Positions 4,914 through 5,353 of a stretch of 5,353 bases of DNA are shown here, in pieces. The position numbers and the translations under genes were made by a program. Under the pieces are notes generated by a model, which was not told where the DNA came from, did not search any database, and saw only the letters and a list, made by a program, of their open reading frames with translations. Origin of the DNA: an uncultured Eubacteriales bacterium (GTDB lineage Bacteria; Bacillota; Clostridia; Oscillospirales; Acutalibacteraceae). How positions within the stretch are numbered: the first letter of the stretch is position 1; every line of letters starts with the position of its first letter. Location of the stretch: assembly GCA_900321515.1 (NCBI GenBank), contig ONWI01000061.1, positions 1 to 5,353 of the forward strand, written 5' to 3'.

Positions 4914-5061
4914 CAATAGAATGGCTTTAGCCGATTGCAAAATATGAAAAAATGTCGGTAATACGGGGCTTGCGCATTTTAAACCGGAGCCTTTTTCTCC
5001 AGCCGGGAAGGGCGGATTTGGATTTTTCGATTCCGGTATTCGCCCGACCCCGATTTTTGTC
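4914..5061. other. Upstream stretch without a gene
   Basis: No credible gene or clear promoter is visible between the start of the acidic-tail membrane protein and the GC-rich repeat. The promoter of that gene should lie here on the minus strand, but no well-spaced sigma-A pair was found. An imperfect inverted repeat with GGGCG and CGCCC arms (about 5009-5045) is present. Confidence 0.4.
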
Positions 5062-5175
5062 CGGGTGCGTTTCGCTCGCTCGGCTCCGCCTCGCTCGTGG
5101 GGCGCTGCCCCACCGCCCCGCCGGTGGCGCTGCCCCCGGACCCCTGCCAGGGAGCCTTGCCCCCTGGACCCCATT
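5062..5175. repeat. GC-rich repeat block with three degenerate units of about 25 bp
   Basis: GGCGCTGCCCC occurs at 5101-5111 and 5126-5136, and a diverged version (GGAGCCTTGCCCC) starts at 5151, giving 25-bp spacing; the last two units share CGGACCCC/TGGACCCC endings. Perfect short hairpins occur at 5098-5112 (TGGGGC/GCCCCA), 5110-5127 (CCACCG/CGGTGG) and 5147-5167 (CCAGGG/CCCTGG). Base composition is far more GC-rich than the neighbouring genes. It resembles intergenic repeats found in gut Clostridia; open frames through it look spurious. Confidence 0.65.
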
Positions 5176-5179
5176 ATTG

Positions 5180-5210
5180 GCGCTTCGCGCTTTCCTTTTT
5201 TCTTTTTTAC
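5180..5210 (+). terminator. Terminator-like short hairpin and T-rich tract
   Basis: GCGC-TTC-GCGC (5180-5190) is followed by a pyrimidine tract with two runs of six T. The stem is only 4 bp, and there is no plus-strand gene upstream to terminate, so it may just be the edge of the GC-rich repeat. Confidence 0.25.
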
Positions 5211-5233
5211 AATCGCCTGATGAATGGCTTAAC

Positions 5234-5317
5234 CACTATCCACAACTTAGTGAAATTAACTCCCTCCGTCTCGCCTACGGCGAGCCACCTCTCTCAAAGA
5301 GGGAGGCAATATCTGGC
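5234..5317 (-). repeat. Right copy of 84-bp inverted repeat
   Basis: This is the inverted counterpart of 1-84, 82 of 84 identical by eye. One mismatch turns a G-C pair of the CCTCCCTC/GAGGGAGG stem into a T-G wobble when read on the plus strand; the second hairpin (CTCGCC/GGCGAG) is intact. The copies face each other around all seven genes. At its outer edge it merges with a different hairpin repeat (5315-5353). Confidence 0.85.
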
Positions 5318-5353
5318 TCCCTCTTTGAGGGAGCTGTCAGCGAAGCTGACTGA
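5315..5353 (+). repeat. Second double-hairpin repeat, cut by the window end
   Basis: GCTCCCTC-TTT-GAGGGAGC (5316-5334) and GTCAGC-GAA-GCTGAC (5336-5350) form two perfect adjacent hairpins, the same layout as the 84-bp repeat but with a different second stem. The first stem differs from its counterpart by a C-G to G-C swap on both sides, so pairing is kept. It overlaps the last three bases of the right inverted repeat and runs off the window. Confidence 0.75.

Noticed and set aside
4475..4930. Plus-strand 151-residue open frame opposite the acidic-tail membrane protein
   Set aside because: It has the same length as the minus-strand frame but no ribosome site. The minus-strand gene has AAAGGAGGT at ideal spacing and a coherent membrane topology.
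4921..4950. Sigma-E-like TCATATT followed by CATTCTAT upstream of the acidic-tail membrane protein
   Set aside because: The spacing is 17 nt rather than 14-15, and the start site would fall inside the ribosome binding site.
4881..5174. Minus-strand 97-residue open frame
   Set aside because: Its N-terminal part is the translated GC-rich repeat and it overlaps the ribosome site and start of the membrane protein gene; no ribosome site was seen.
74..5244. DnaA-box-like CTATCCACA in both repeat copies (74-82 and 5236-5244), hinting at an origin
   Set aside because: Each copy has a single site one base off the TTATCCACA consensus, with no cluster, no unwinding region and no dnaA or dnaN neighbour. 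It is just part of the repeat tail.
4952..5353. A long plus-strand open frame running to the window end
   Set aside because: It lies entirely across the GC-rich block and the hairpin repeats, has no ribosome site, and its C-terminal part is simply the translation of the repeat. Such frames are a common source of spurious hypothetical proteins.
1..5353. Composite transposon or integrated island bounded by the inverted repeats
   Set aside because: No transposase, integrase or resolvase lies between the repeats, no target duplication can be seen, and the enclosed genes are ordinary chromosomal sporulation and housekeeping types.
1..5353. CRISPR array, tRNA or rRNA genes
   Set aside because: No regularly spaced identical repeats with unique spacers, no cloverleaf pattern and no rRNA-like segment were seen on reading both strands.

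Overview
The window reads as a piece of chromosome from an endospore-forming Clostridia-type Firmicute, most likely an uncultured gut Oscillospiraceae/Ruminococcaceae-like lineage. Three things point that way: a clear SpoIIID regulator, a CwlD-type cortex amidase, and dispersed hairpin repeats with CTCCCTC-TTT-GAGGGAG stems of the kind I associate with gut Clostridia genomes. Strong Shine-Dalgarno sequences and TTG starts fit. The lineage call is inference; the two sporulation genes are the firm part.

Layout: an 84-bp repeat (1-84) occurs again as its inverted copy at 5234-5317, with 82 of 84 positions identical by eye, so the genes sit between two facing copies. The left half runs on the plus strand: spoIIID (190-480), a roughly 300-bp stretch with no firm gene, an HD-domain protein (778-1314) and a small membrane-anchored protein (1471-1887). 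The right half runs on the minus strand: a single-pass membrane protein with an acidic tail (4897-4451), a YfcE-type metallophosphodiesterase (4356-3790), cwlD (3688-2945) and a family 8 glycosyltransferase (2912-1956). The two halves converge on a 13-bp-stem terminator at 1912-1943. The right end (4898-5353) has no credible gene and holds GC-rich imperfect repeats, the inverted repeat copy and the start of a second hairpin repeat.

Functionally, spoIIID and cwlD belong to the mother-cell programme of sporulation (sigma-E-stage gene control and muramic-delta-lactam formation in cortex peptidoglycan). cwlD and the glycosyltransferase are 32 nt apart and probably cotranscribed, so a cell-surface or spore-surface role for the transferase is possible but unproven. 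yfcE has its own near-consensus sigma-A promoter with two palindromes on it, suggesting control by a repressor that cannot be identified here. The HD protein and the two membrane proteins have no assignable pathway.

I found no evidence of a new defence, CRISPR or mobile system: there is no transposase, integrase or nuclease between the inverted repeats. The observations most worth checking are the long facing repeats, the palindromic yfcE promoter, the terminator-like leader and odd start of the 1471 gene, and the 15-nt tandem repeat at the start of the HD gene.
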